The notes beneath the pieces were generated by a model that was not told the DNA's origin, did no database searches, and saw nothing but the letters and a program-made list of their open reading frames with translations. The translations under genes were made by a program, and so were the position numbers. A DNA stretch of 64,000 nt from Rhodopirellula sp. SM50. Lineage in GTDB: Bacteria > Planctomycetota > Planctomycetia > Pirellulales > Pirellulaceae. Shown here piece after piece: positions 10,701 to 20,484 of this stretch. Where the stretch lies: NCBI RefSeq assembly GCF_002289565.1, contig NZ_NTFY01000002.1:1-64000 (forward strand). The letters run 5' to 3'. The first letter of the stretch is position 1. Each line of letters starts with the position of its first letter.

Positions 10701-13700
10701 GAAACGACAACACCGTGCGGGTGTGGCGGCCGACCGAAGACAGCTGGAAACTGGACAAGGTGCTTAGCGGACACGGGCGTTGGGTCCGGTCGTGCGTGTT
10801 TTCCAATCACGGCAACTACGTCTTGTCGGGCGCCGACGACGGTCTGAAACTCTGGGCCTGGCAAGATTATTCGATGCCCCGAGATCTGATTCCCGATCCG
10901 GAGGTTCGCTTGAGCCGCCAACCGAGTGAACGCGGACTGTCCAGTGCGCTCAAATCCATCTATTCCCGAGACGGACGTTGGATCGCAACGGTCTATGCCA
11001 ATGGCACGGTCGAAGTCTGGGACCTGCAAAACCCCGGCCGCGCGACCGGAGAAATGTTGGTCCAGGGCCACGCCATGTTGGCGGCCACCGGCGTGATGGA
11101 CCGGCAAGGCGAACGGTTAATGACATCGGCCGGCGACAACACCACGCGTCTGTGGAACGTCACCCGCGGGACTCACACATTGAAGCTTGATGGAACCGGC
11201 TATCGGGGCGCCGCAGACGTGGCGTGGCAGCACGACCAGGGCAACGCCTTGGTGGTCACCGGCAGCGATGAACACATGACGCCGGCATGGTTCTGGCGTG
11301 TCGACGCAGAGGGCAAAGTGGTCAAGACGGCCCTGCTGGGCGACTATGCCCGTGCTCAGTTGGCCCGGCAAGCGGAAGCGGAGACCAAACGCCGCGGCGC
11401 GACTTATTCGGCCGTCTCGCTTCGCACGACGTCCGACGGCATCGACGCGATGGATCGTCTGCGACGGCGAATTCCCGATGTGACGACGACCAAATTCTCA
11501 CCCGATGGAGGGCGTTTCATGGTCGGAGACTCCTCCGGGCATTGTTTCGTTTTCCAGGTCGACGCCGAATCGAACCGCCCCCGCCAACTGGTCCGCTTTC
11601 GGGCACACCGCTCCGCCATCCGTAGCGCAGCGTTTTTGCCATCAGGACAGTCATTGATCACCGCCGGCGTGGATGGTGAAGTCGTCATGTGGAATGCAAC
11701 TGACGGAACCCAGCAAAATAAACTGCCCTGGTCGGGACCGGTGACGGCGTTGGATGTTTCCGCCAGTGGTGACCGCCTGCTGGTCGGACACGCCCCGTTG
11801 GAAGGCACCGATTTTCCCCTCGCCGAACTGTTCCGCCTGGAGGGTGAGGAGATTCGACCGGAAGCCAGCTTCTTGCTCACCGATGATGCAGGCCATCGCG
11901 ATTGGACCGACAACCGGCCGACGGTTCGGTCCGCGCGATTCGTGCCGGGAACCGACCAGGCGTTGCTGAGTCTGTTTTTCCCGGCCAAGTCAGGCTCGGA
12001 TCGCGGCGGCCCGTCGGGTACCAGCCGCCCCTCACGTTATCGGATCGGCTATTGGACCTGGAACCATCAGGGCACTGATTTTGCGGAAATGCGCTCCTCG
12101 CAAATCGGTGAAGTTTCAACCGCGTTCATCGTGGGCAACGACGCCCCCCAAACCGAGCTCCTGGTGGTCGGCGGCAAGGGTGCTCGACTGTTGGCCGCCG
12201 ATGATCAGCGGCCGTTGAGTTTTACGACGCTCAAGAAGAGTTTTCGCCCCGCATCCAAAATCGTTGCCGCCGATTTTTCGTACGATCCCGCCAACGGTCA
12301 AAGCCATCGATTGGTGGTCGGCGACAGCGAGGGAAACGTACGCGTTTGGGAACTGGACGCGGATCGTTGGAGCGAAAACACGAGCGCCGCGGTTCACTTG
12401 GTCGGCCGGCATGACGGACCGATCGTGTCGACCTTTTTCGATCCCAATGATCCCAACCGAATGATCACTGCGGAACGAAATGGAACCTGGAAACTTTGGC
12501 GGTTCGATGCCGAGCAGTGGCACAGTCGACTTGAATCGCCCCCGGATGATGATCGTCGGGCATTAAATTTCGCAATGTTTTCGCCCGATGGAAAACGCAT
12601 CTTGGCCGGGACCGACAGCGGCGCGGCGGTTTGGCAACTCGATGGTGACGGAACCTTGCAGCGTGTGTTGGAAACGTGGCAACCGGGAAAAGTGCAGACG
12701 GCCGTGTATGCCGACGACGGCAGCTGGATCGTGACCGGTGACGGGGACCGCGTCGTGGCGTTCTGGGATGTGCGCGGAAATCTGCTTGCGCAGATGGATC
12801 AGGAAGACGCCAGTGGTACAACCGCGATCGCGCTTTCCTACGACCGACGACGACTGGTCACCGGCCAGGGCAAAGGCATCGGCATCTGGGACACCAGCCG
12901 CATCTTGGAGGCAATCGTTGCAAAAGATCCGTCGCAAGGGGAAGCCGATGCCGTCTCAGAAACGATCGCTTCGAGCGGTTTGATCAAAGAGTTGTTTACG
13001 CTGAACAAAAAACTGTTCCGGCTGGATGCCGAAAGTGAAGTCAACTCCGAAAGTGATGTCACCTCCATTTCGATTTCGCCCGACGGCCAGAACCTGTTGT
13101 CGTCCGGGATGAATGGTCAAACGACGATCTGGGAAGGCGCGCCGCTGTATCCAATCGCGTTTGCGTTTTCGAATGATCAGTTCACGGTTCGACGCAATGC
13201 ATCGTTCAAGCATATCGGCAGATCTGCTTTTCTGAGCGATCCCAGTCGGCTGGCACGATTTGACGGTGCAGAATTGAACGTGACGATTCAGGGTGAACGG
13301 CTTGCCGGTGAGTCGTTGGCGATTCGACCGATGACCGACTTGTTGGGCGCCACGATCGTGACCGACACCCGGCAGGGGCGCACCATGCTGTATCACCGCG
13401 CCCATCACCTTGCCGAACCGAAGGTGATCGGAGAACTCGTTTCAGCCGAGGGGCCAGCGGATCGATTGAGTATCCGATTCAGCGAGGCGGTCGACGTCAG
13501 GTCGGTGCAAGCGTTGATCAGCGCATTGGCCTACCGGGTCGAATCATCCACCGCCGGCACAGCGAGCGTCAGCGAGGAGGCCACGGATCCGGAGCAGGAT
13601 GCCGAAGCGGCTGAAATGGCCGTGATCTCGCGGACCGTCGAAGTCACGCTGTCCGGTTTTGAGTACCAATTGCACGACGCAGACGGGGCAACGGACGAGC

Positions 13701-13828
13701 GATCGGGGGAATCAAACGACAAGCAATCCGTCAGCCAGACGATCACGATTGAAGTGGAACCGGATCACAGCCAAGACTCCGGGCAAGAGATGCCGCGCTC
13801 GGAAAGCTTGGCGGCTGGGAGTTGGTGA
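7733..13828 (+). CDS. Receptor-like Ser/Thr protein kinase with WD40 sensor domain
   Basis: A 2031-residue protein. In order: a zinc-ribbon-like N-terminus with two CxxC pairs (residues 5-8 and 22-25); an acidic, proline-rich linker; a Hanks-type kinase domain from about 178 to 440 with GEGSMG, VAVK, HRDIKPHN (about 300), DWG in place of DFG (about 320) and APE; a single membrane segment near 545-566; a charged coiled coil to about 640; then about 18 WD40 blades from about 700 to 1805 (RVWRTT, TVRVWRP, TTRLWNV). The last 150 residues resemble the cadherin-like domains of planctomycete surface proteins. The topology suggests a cytoplasmic kinase and an extracytoplasmic beta-propeller. The ATG sits in ATGGCGCTAA, overlapping the upstream stop, with GAGGAG upstream. 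Signal and substrates are unknown; a link to the adjacent surface protein is inferred. Confidence 0.9.
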   Translation: MALICSYCGSECSQRDQANGRCGSCACFFTGHEEIIPDAPAEQPVASSDDAAASPFTAPKPTAETAESDTEQSRSAPDTAVPPPSQFDPTAIEPDSPLQELASSEGLIQPRRLSPQFRRRVERTWESTFGGGGAGFTAESTLSSHQPSTETKVESPTLSIATRKITKGKSGAKGASEGDYELTDVIGEGSMGRVWSARQTSLDRNVAVKVPMPELAGAGSVGESQFISEVVVTGQLEHPNIVPIYELGRDSTGIPFYSMKHVQGRPWNEFIQENTIQENLEILMKVCDAIAFAHDRNFLHRDIKPHNVMVGEFGEVSVMDWGIAVSITKDPNQPWASVATGPAGTPAYMAPEMAAHNPSELGVVSDIYLLGAVLYEIVTGTPPHPKTGDTGEALLAAAANEIIPTTRSGELVDIARRAMATNLDDRYQSVQELQDAIREYQSHRESIKLSESADEHFARAKKQKSSDEFARARFAYEEALKLWDGNTAAAIGMRLSTLEHAKNALAQENYELGISVLDSTNPEHRDLLSKLETKRAARRRLAWFSKIAAGTAIAAILAVVVVTLYFYMESLENAKSLEAERDKAREQEVVATNLKTKAESEKENAEIARNEAFRAQREARRLEAEARLEKRRAEEAPYSSEIGLAAESIRRKLRDKAERILDKLDPTKPDADPVMSQLRHIEWGILKHSWGPSSVATLTGKDHVEAVASSAGGDILAAGTDLGDVLLWKGVSGLDNDAEPVTIHFGNKINALAISDDGRYLAAAGIRKQDPDGDGRQNDFDVCVWEIMSDAVGQTPLLLHGHKAEVLSVAFSSDATKVVTSAADRTAVVWDQITGERLSVMADHLDPKVWSARLSPKDDDLVVTACEDGRVRVWRTTTKSGGVSEAKKLYDFRGHDGPVYAAVFSPDGQSVLSGGYDRSLLRWKLSSAQADVVAAGTELLKKRLQGQADAKQGAANQRDEIGSTGDRHTASIRSIAVGRLGDQQVIVTGGNDNTVRVWRPTEDSWKLDKVLSGHGRWVRSCVFSNHGNYVLSGADDGLKLWAWQDYSMPRDLIPDPEVRLSRQPSERGLSSALKSIYSRDGRWIATVYANGTVEVWDLQNPGRATGEMLVQGHAMLAATGVMDRQGERLMTSAGDNTTRLWNVTRGTHTLKLDGTGYRGAADVAWQHDQGNALVVTGSDEHMTPAWFWRVDAEGKVVKTALLGDYARAQLARQAEAETKRRGATYSAVSLRTTSDGIDAMDRLRRRIPDVTTTKFSPDGGRFMVGDSSGHCFVFQVDAESNRPRQLVRFRAHRSAIRSAAFLPSGQSLITAGVDGEVVMWNATDGTQQNKLPWSGPVTALDVSASGDRLLVGHAPLEGTDFPLAELFRLEGEEIRPEASFLLTDDAGHRDWTDNRPTVRSARFVPGTDQALLSLFFPAKSGSDRGGPSGTSRPSRYRIGYWTWNHQGTDFAEMRSSQIGEVSTAFIVGNDAPQTELLVVGGKGARLLAADDQRPLSFTTLKKSFRPASKIVAADFSYDPANGQSHRLVVGDSEGNVRVWELDADRWSENTSAAVHLVGRHDGPIVSTFFDPNDPNRMITAERNGTWKLWRFDAEQWHSRLESPPDDDRRALNFAMFSPDGKRILAGTDSGAAVWQLDGDGTLQRVLETWQPGKVQTAVYADDGSWIVTGDGDRVVAFWDVRGNLLAQMDQEDASGTTAIALSYDRRRLVTGQGKGIGIWDTSRILEAIVAKDPSQGEADAVSETIASSGLIKELFTLNKKLFRLDAESEVNSESDVTSISISPDGQNLLSSGMNGQTTIWEGAPLYPIAFAFSNDQFTVRRNASFKHIGRSAFLSDPSRLARFDGAELNVTIQGERLAGESLAIRPMTDLLGATIVTDTRQGRTMLYHRAHHLAEPKVIGELVSAEGPADRLSIRFSEAVDVRSVQALISALAYRVESSTAGTASVSEEATDPEQDAEAAEMAVISRTVEVTLSGFEYQLHDADGATDERSGESNDKQSVSQTITIEVEPDHSQDSGQEMPRSESLAAGSW

Positions 13829-13911
13829 TTCAGGTCACGGTGATGGTGGGAGAGGATGGCAGAATGATACGGGGCAGAATGATGAAGCCGTGGTGATGGG
13901 GCAAGACAATC

Positions 13912-13970
13912 AGTGGGATAGGCTTCCAGCCTGTCATTCCAGCGTCGACAGGCTGGAAGCCTTTCCCACT
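13912..13970. repeat. 24-bp inverted repeat, likely dispersed palindrome and terminator
   Basis: The left arm 13912-13935 and right arm 13947-13970 are reverse complements with one mismatch, around an 11-base loop. The core arm reads GGCTTCCAGCCTGTC. It lies between the kinase gene and the converging FHA gene, so it can end transcription from both sides, although no long T-run follows. From memory, similar 'aggcttccagcctgtc' palindromes occur many times in Rhodopirellula-type genomes. Confidence 0.7.
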
Positions 13971-13986
13971 TAGTTTCCGTGCGTTG

Positions 13987-14895
13987 CTAAGCGGGCAACC
14001 CGACGTCACCGGCGAGAAACTCTTTTCCGATCTCGGTAATTTTCCGGAAGCGATCATTGATCGATGGCACCTCGCCGGTGGTCGCGGTCATCGACATTGC
14101 AGCGGCGGCCATTTGGGCGGTCAGTTCTGGATCGGGGGGGACTTCATCGAACTCAGCCGGCGCCATACTGCCTTCGCTCCAGCACGCCGCCGCGGCGACC
14201 AAACTGGCGGCATTGGCGAATTCTAGTTTTTCGGCAATCGCCATCGCCGCGCGGCGGTTTTCTTCGCTGGGGTCCTTCAACCAAGTCATCGTCACGTCGA
14301 GCGCGGCTCGCTCTTCGCTGGTCAAATCTCTTGAAAAGACTTCGTCGACGGCCCGATACGCCCAATAAATGGCTTGTCGCTTGGGGAGGTACAGCGAGAG
14401 GATTCGGATCGCGTCGGCAAACAAGTTGTTCTCCGTCAGAACCTGGAAAAACTCTTCCGGCGAATGACTGGGACGAAAGAGCTGCAACGACTCCTCCTCC
14501 AGATCGGTCATTTGACACAGTTCGACGGCGGAGCGTTTCGGCTCGACCGGCTCATCGGTCTGCGGTTCGTCGGGCGTGAGCTTTGCACCGCCGGGGCGTT
14601 CTTTGACCACGGTTCGAAGCATCGTTTGCCCGGCGACGATCTGATCGCCGTCGTCGATCGACGCTTCGGTGACGGGTTCGTTATTGACGAATGTCCCTGC
14701 GGAACCCGACAGATCGCGAACCAGACATTGTTCGGATTGACAATCCAGTTCGAAATGTACTTCGGCCATCTCCCCATCTTCTGGAAAACAGACATCGGCA
14801 ACGTCACTCCTTCCGAACCGAGCCCGTTCGCCGGACTGCAGCGGGATTTGGCGACCCAGTGCCGGTCCTGCGGTGACCTGAAGAATGACTCTCAT
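13987..14895 (-). CDS. FHA-domain protein linked to VgrG
   Basis: A 302-residue protein. Residues 1 to about 100 form an FHA domain, with FGRSDVADV, the H of AEVHFELD and a VRDLSGSAGTFVNN core, which normally binds phosphothreonine peptides. After an acidic linker with repeated DEP and PVE residues, residues about 125-300 form an alpha-helical domain (LSLYLPKRQAIYWA) that resembles, from memory, the DUF6931-type domain found next to VgrG genes. It lies 79 bp downstream of vgrG on the same strand and is probably cotranscribed. FHA proteins such as TagH/Fha regulate type VI assembly in other bacteria, so a regulatory or adaptor role is inferred. The C-terminal family assignment is less certain than the FHA call. 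Confidence 0.75.
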   Translation of the reverse strand: MRVILQVTAGPALGRQIPLQSGERARFGRSDVADVCFPEDGEMAEVHFELDCQSEQCLVRDLSGSAGTFVNNEPVTEASIDDGDQIVAGQTMLRTVVKERPGGAKLTPDEPQTDEPVEPKRSAVELCQMTDLEEESLQLFRPSHSPEEFFQVLTENNLFADAIRILSLYLPKRQAIYWAYRAVDEVFSRDLTSEERAALDVTMTWLKDPSEENRRAAMAIAEKLEFANAASLVAAAACWSEGSMAPAEFDEVPPDPELTAQMAAAAMSMTATTGEVPSINDRFRKITEIGKEFLAGDVGLPA

Positions 14896-14974
14896 GACTG
14901 GAGATCCGAAAAGAAAGAAGGTGGATCGATGACTGGGAAGCGGGTGGACGACGAGACAAACCGTGCAGGGCGGA

Positions 14975-17005
<2,031 letters not shown>

Positions 17006-17196
17006 AATTCAGCTAATCTCAATGCGCCAGAGCAGGGACAATCTGTAGTGGCCGGATTGTACAGTATCAGAGGACTGCAGCACCAGACTGCGACGTGCAG
17101 CCCGCCGCTCCCACGATGGCGTGTTGCCGGGCCAACCCTCTCGTGTTGAGATGGAATCTCGATTCAATTTACAGCCCCGTTTTTTGTGCAGCAACT

Positions 17197-18516
17197 TTAG
17201 TTTTCTTTGACCGCCGTCACCACGAAACCGCGGACGGGGCGTTTCAGTTCTAGACGGAGGGTCACCGGCTCAATCGCGCGAACGTCGAGTGAGGCTCCGT
17301 TGATGCAATTGGCGAGATAATCTTGCCGATGGCTGTATCTGCCGTGGGGATGGAGCTGGTAGGGTGGCACGTCGTCTGCATCGGAAAGACTTTCGACGGT
17401 GAACAACAGCATCCCTCCCGGACGCAACGCCTTGGCCGCCGCGCCGATCGCCGCTTCGAGTGCTCCAAAATAAATCAGCGTGTCGCACGAGACGATTAGA
17501 TCGTATTGGTCGGCGTGTTCGGACAAGTACTCCACCAGGTCGGCCTCGATCAATTCATCGTACACACCCCGCGCCCCGGCCTTGATCATCATCTCGGGGG
17601 ACAGATCGATCCCGACCAGCCGCTTCGCGTAGGATCGCAAATCCTCGCCGCACAACCCGGTGCCACAACCGGCATCGAGCACCTGCATGTTTCCCTGCGG
17701 CGTCGCGACATCCGAGAGGGCGTCGGCAATCTGGGCCGGTGCCCGATAATCCAACCGTCCCAGCACTTCGTCGAAACTGGACGCAAACGCATCAAACGAT
17801 TCTCGGACAAAGGCTTCGGAACAACGGTCGGGAACTTCATTTCCCTCGCACGCAGCCAGCATGTGCTTGGCGATCGGATTGTCAGGGGCAATCGCCAGCC
17901 ACTGACGATAGACGATGATCGCTTCATCGATTCGGCCGAACGCATACAGCGCCCGCCCCAGGCTCACGTGGGATGTGCTGCGGTGCGGATCGATTTCGAC
18001 CGCCTTTCGGAAGGCCACCAAAGCCTCCTCCTGTCGCCCGCCGGCTTTCAACGCATTGCCGAGGTTTTGGTGGGCGTCGGCATGTCGAGGTTGTAACTCG
18101 ATGGCTGCCTCAAAGGAAGCAATCGCCTCATCGTTCCGTTTGAGCACGCGCAGCACGGCCCCGAGATTGTTGTGCGCGTCGGCGTGCTTGGGATCCGCCT
18201 CGATCACCTTTCGGTACTCGACCTCCGCCTCGACAAACCGTTCGGACTCTTTCAGCACGTTTCCCAAGTTGTTGCGGGCGCCGTGATAGCGGGGATTGCC
18301 GCGAAGCGATCGCCGGATCAACCGCACCGCCTCGTCGGAATTGCCCTGCTTGTGCCGCAGCACGCCCAGAAAGTGCAGCGCATCGACGTTCTCGGGCTCG
18401 CGTTCCAAGGCGCGCTGGTAAAGCCCTTCGGCTTCAGTCAAATGCCCACCTTGGTGTAGCGAAACGGCCAACGAAACGACGTCCGCGACGGGTGGGAGTT
18501 GGGGTCGAGATGCCAT
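17197..18516 (-). CDS. TPR-repeat class I SAM-dependent methyltransferase
   Basis: A 439-residue protein. Residues about 10-220 hold five to six tetratricopeptide repeats (AEGLYQRALEREPENVDAL, ARNNLGNVLKESERFVEAE). Residues about 235-439 are a class I methyltransferase domain with the SAM-binding loop VLDAGCGTGLCGEDL, the acidic strand end GIDLSPEM and the motif LIVSCDTLIYFG. The fusion implies that TPRs recruit a protein partner or substrate for methylation; the substrate is unknown. It is a clear paralog of the gene at 20485-21825, which has the same two-domain order and the same GTGLC and DTLIYxG motifs. It lies downstream of the cysteine-cluster pair on the same strand. Confidence 0.88.
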   Translation of the reverse strand: MASRPQLPPVADVVSLAVSLHQGGHLTEAEGLYQRALEREPENVDALHFLGVLRHKQGNSDEAVRLIRRSLRGNPRYHGARNNLGNVLKESERFVEAEVEYRKVIEADPKHADAHNNLGAVLRVLKRNDEAIASFEAAIELQPRHADAHQNLGNALKAGGRQEEALVAFRKAVEIDPHRSTSHVSLGRALYAFGRIDEAIIVYRQWLAIAPDNPIAKHMLAACEGNEVPDRCSEAFVRESFDAFASSFDEVLGRLDYRAPAQIADALSDVATPQGNMQVLDAGCGTGLCGEDLRSYAKRLVGIDLSPEMMIKAGARGVYDELIEADLVEYLSEHADQYDLIVSCDTLIYFGALEAAIGAAAKALRPGGMLLFTVESLSDADDVPPYQLHPHGRYSHRQDYLANCINGASLDVRAIEPVTLRLELKRPVRGFVVTAVKEN

Positions 18517-18569
18517 GCAGACGGGTAACGTGTGAAGAGAAAGTTCGAGTCAATCAACGGGATCGGTGC

Positions 18570-19217
18570 TCAACCGACGGTCGAAACGCGCCAAAAACCC
18601 GACGAAACAAGGTAGGGACGAATCCGTGGCGTCCAGACGTGATCCACGAAGGCGCGCTGGGCCGCGGTCAGCTCACCGCCCGGCAAGTTTTCTTGGGGCG
18701 TGCGTTTGGGGTCGTAGTAATCTTCCAACGTGGCGATTTTCGCCTGTTCCGAAACTCTCAAGTTCGCCGCAATCGAATCAAACAGATAACGGGGCGGAAG
18801 CGGAACGGCGGGACGATCAGGCGGAGGCGATTCGTCTTGCCCTGCATCCTGCCCATCGCCCTGCCGTTCCTCTTGTCCGGCGCCACCGCTTTCGTCACCG
18901 GCAATACCGTCGGACTGCGGCGGATCGCAGGTCGCCGCCTGGAACGCCTGTCGCAATTGAGTGATCGCTTGGTCGATCCGCACATCCTTGGGCGGAATCA
19001 GGGACAGGTCACTGAGACGCGCAGGAGCTGCCGGGGCACAGAACACGTCATAGATCGCGATCGCGCGGACCGCTTGGGGACGCAGCTGGTATTCGCCAAC
19101 GCAATACAAAAACAGGACGTCGGTGTTAAACGAAAACACACAATGTGTGAGCAATTCGATCAACTCCCGACCGCCGCGTTGCAGGATGGTTTTGGTGCAA
19201 ACCGGCACGTTGTTCAA
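18570..19217 (-). CDS. Hypothetical protein coupled to YkgJ-like gene
   Basis: A 215-residue protein that I do not recognise. The N-terminal 100 residues look folded (RELIELLTHCVFSFNTD, VRAIAIYDVF). A low-complexity acidic, G/Q/D-rich stretch follows at about 105-135. The last 70 residues are again folded (YYDPKRTPQENLPGGELT). The proposed start is TTG, whose bases overlap the TGA of the upstream gene (TTGA), so translation is probably coupled to it. No signal peptide or membrane segment is visible. Because it is coupled to a putative metal-cluster protein, a shared function is inferred. Confidence 0.65.
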   Translation of the reverse strand: MNNVPVCTKTILQRGGRELIELLTHCVFSFNTDVLFLYCVGEYQLRPQAVRAIAIYDVFCAPAAPARLSDLSLIPPKDVRIDQAITQLRQAFQAATCDPPQSDGIAGDESGGAGQEERQGDGQDAGQDESPPPDRPAVPLPPRYLFDSIAANLRVSEQAKIATLEDYYDPKRTPQENLPGGELTAAQRAFVDHVWTPRIRPYLVSSGFWRVSTVG

Positions 19218-20185
19218 GCCTCCGAGGGTGTGATGATGTCGTCGCCGCGCTCGGCTGGTTCCACGAACGGATAGCGTGTCACGTTTTGTGCGTCAATGAC
19301 AGCCACCCGGGTGGACGGGCAAGATGGATCACGGGAGTCGTCTCGATCGTAGTCGCTGACCGAAATCACAAAAACCTCCGGTGATGAATCCTGCAGCTGA
19401 TCGAGGATCTCCTTGAGACCTTTGCAAAGATAGCCGTTACAGACCTTGGATCGCATGTCTCGTGGCAACGTGCATCCGGTCTCGGCATGGTAGACACAGG
19501 AATCTTCGTAGGCTTTGGGCCCGATACGCGACACGTAAGCCTCCAAGACATCACGCGGTCGCAGGTCCGGATGGCGTTTCATGTACCCGAGCACAGTGTC
19601 CACATAGAGGAACGCGTGACCGCGGCCCTGGAAACAGCAGTGGCCGCGACACACGGCACATCCGTTGCCCAGGATTGCGAGTTGGGATGGCGACAAGTCG
19701 GCAGGTGTGTTGTAGCCGACGCCGTCATCTTCCAATGCCGCATTGCCGAACCGGATGGCGGCCGCCCGGCTGATCACGCCCATCAAACGATCGATGAACG
19801 GACGCAGCTGCCGCTTGGAAATCCCGACCAGCCGGCGCTGGTTGGAGGGCAGCACACTGAGCAGGCGATCGACCCCGGCGGGAATCAAATTCGATTCCAC
19901 GAGCGCTTGCTCGGCCATCCCGACACGATCACGCAACTCTTTTTGGCGACGAATTTCTGCCTGTGCTTGCTGCCGCACCTGATGCGTTTTGCATTCGCCG
20001 CGCGAGCAGGTACTCCCGACCGCCTGTTCGGAAACCGTCAAAACATTTCCGCAGACGACACATTGGGGCGCCCCGTGCGACCGAAACGTTCCCGGCTGTG
20101 CCTGACTTCCGCCTGGTGGTCGCATGTCGGCAGATTGCGACGGTCGATGGATCGAACGATCGGGGCGCGACATGGTGCGGATCAA
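19214..20185 (-). CDS. YkgJ-like cysteine-cluster protein
   Basis: A 323-residue protein. Near residues 42-65 there is a CVVCG pair and a second C-x5-C pair, possibly a zinc site, followed by a basic helical stretch (QQAQAEIRRQKELRDR). The second half has a cysteine array of the YkgJ (UPF0153, Zn/Fe-chelating) type: CAVCRGHCC, then C..HAETGCTLP, then KVCNGYLC. This spacing is the main evidence. YkgJ-like domains are thought to bind a metal ion or cluster; the reaction is unknown. The upstream gap is shared with the divergent TPR-methyltransferase gene. The start could also be the inner ATG four codons later (MSRPDRS). Confidence 0.7.
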   Translation of the reverse strand: MIRTMSRPDRSIHRPSQSADMRPPGGSQAQPGTFRSHGAPQCVVCGNVLTVSEQAVGSTCSRGECKTHQVRQQAQAEIRRQKELRDRVGMAEQALVESNLIPAGVDRLLSVLPSNQRRLVGISKRQLRPFIDRLMGVISRAAAIRFGNAALEDDGVGYNTPADLSPSQLAILGNGCAVCRGHCCFQGRGHAFLYVDTVLGYMKRHPDLRPRDVLEAYVSRIGPKAYEDSCVYHAETGCTLPRDMRSKVCNGYLCKGLKEILDQLQDSSPEVFVISVSDYDRDDSRDPSCPSTRVAVIDAQNVTRYPFVEPAERGDDIITPSEA

Positions 20186-20484
20186 AAGATAAATGCGAGG
20201 CAGTCGGAGAGATCAATGGCGTCCGTCGTTCATGGTAAGGGTTCGCTGTCCCGCTGCCTACAGAGGTGCAACCGCAGCGATCGCATGGGTGCCCGTCAAC
20301 CACAGCCCGCCAACCGTAGCAAGACGAGCGACGATCACGCTGTCACACCGGTTGGTCAGCCGATGTGCCGCTGGGCCTGATTGCCGTCGTCCGCTAAACT
20401 CGCTTTTGCGAAGACCGCCCGCGACAAACCGTTGGTGCAGTTTTTGTTGCTTTGTCCAATTCCACCCGGCGGAAAACCAACATC
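20186..20484. other. Divergent intergenic region
   Basis: About 300 bases between the start of the YkgJ-like gene (minus) and the start of the TPR-methyltransferase (plus). It must hold both promoters. I see no clear -35/-10 pair, no strong palindrome and no credible small coding region. A GGCGGA stretch about 16 bases before 20485 is a weak, distant ribosome-binding candidate. Confidence 0.5.
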
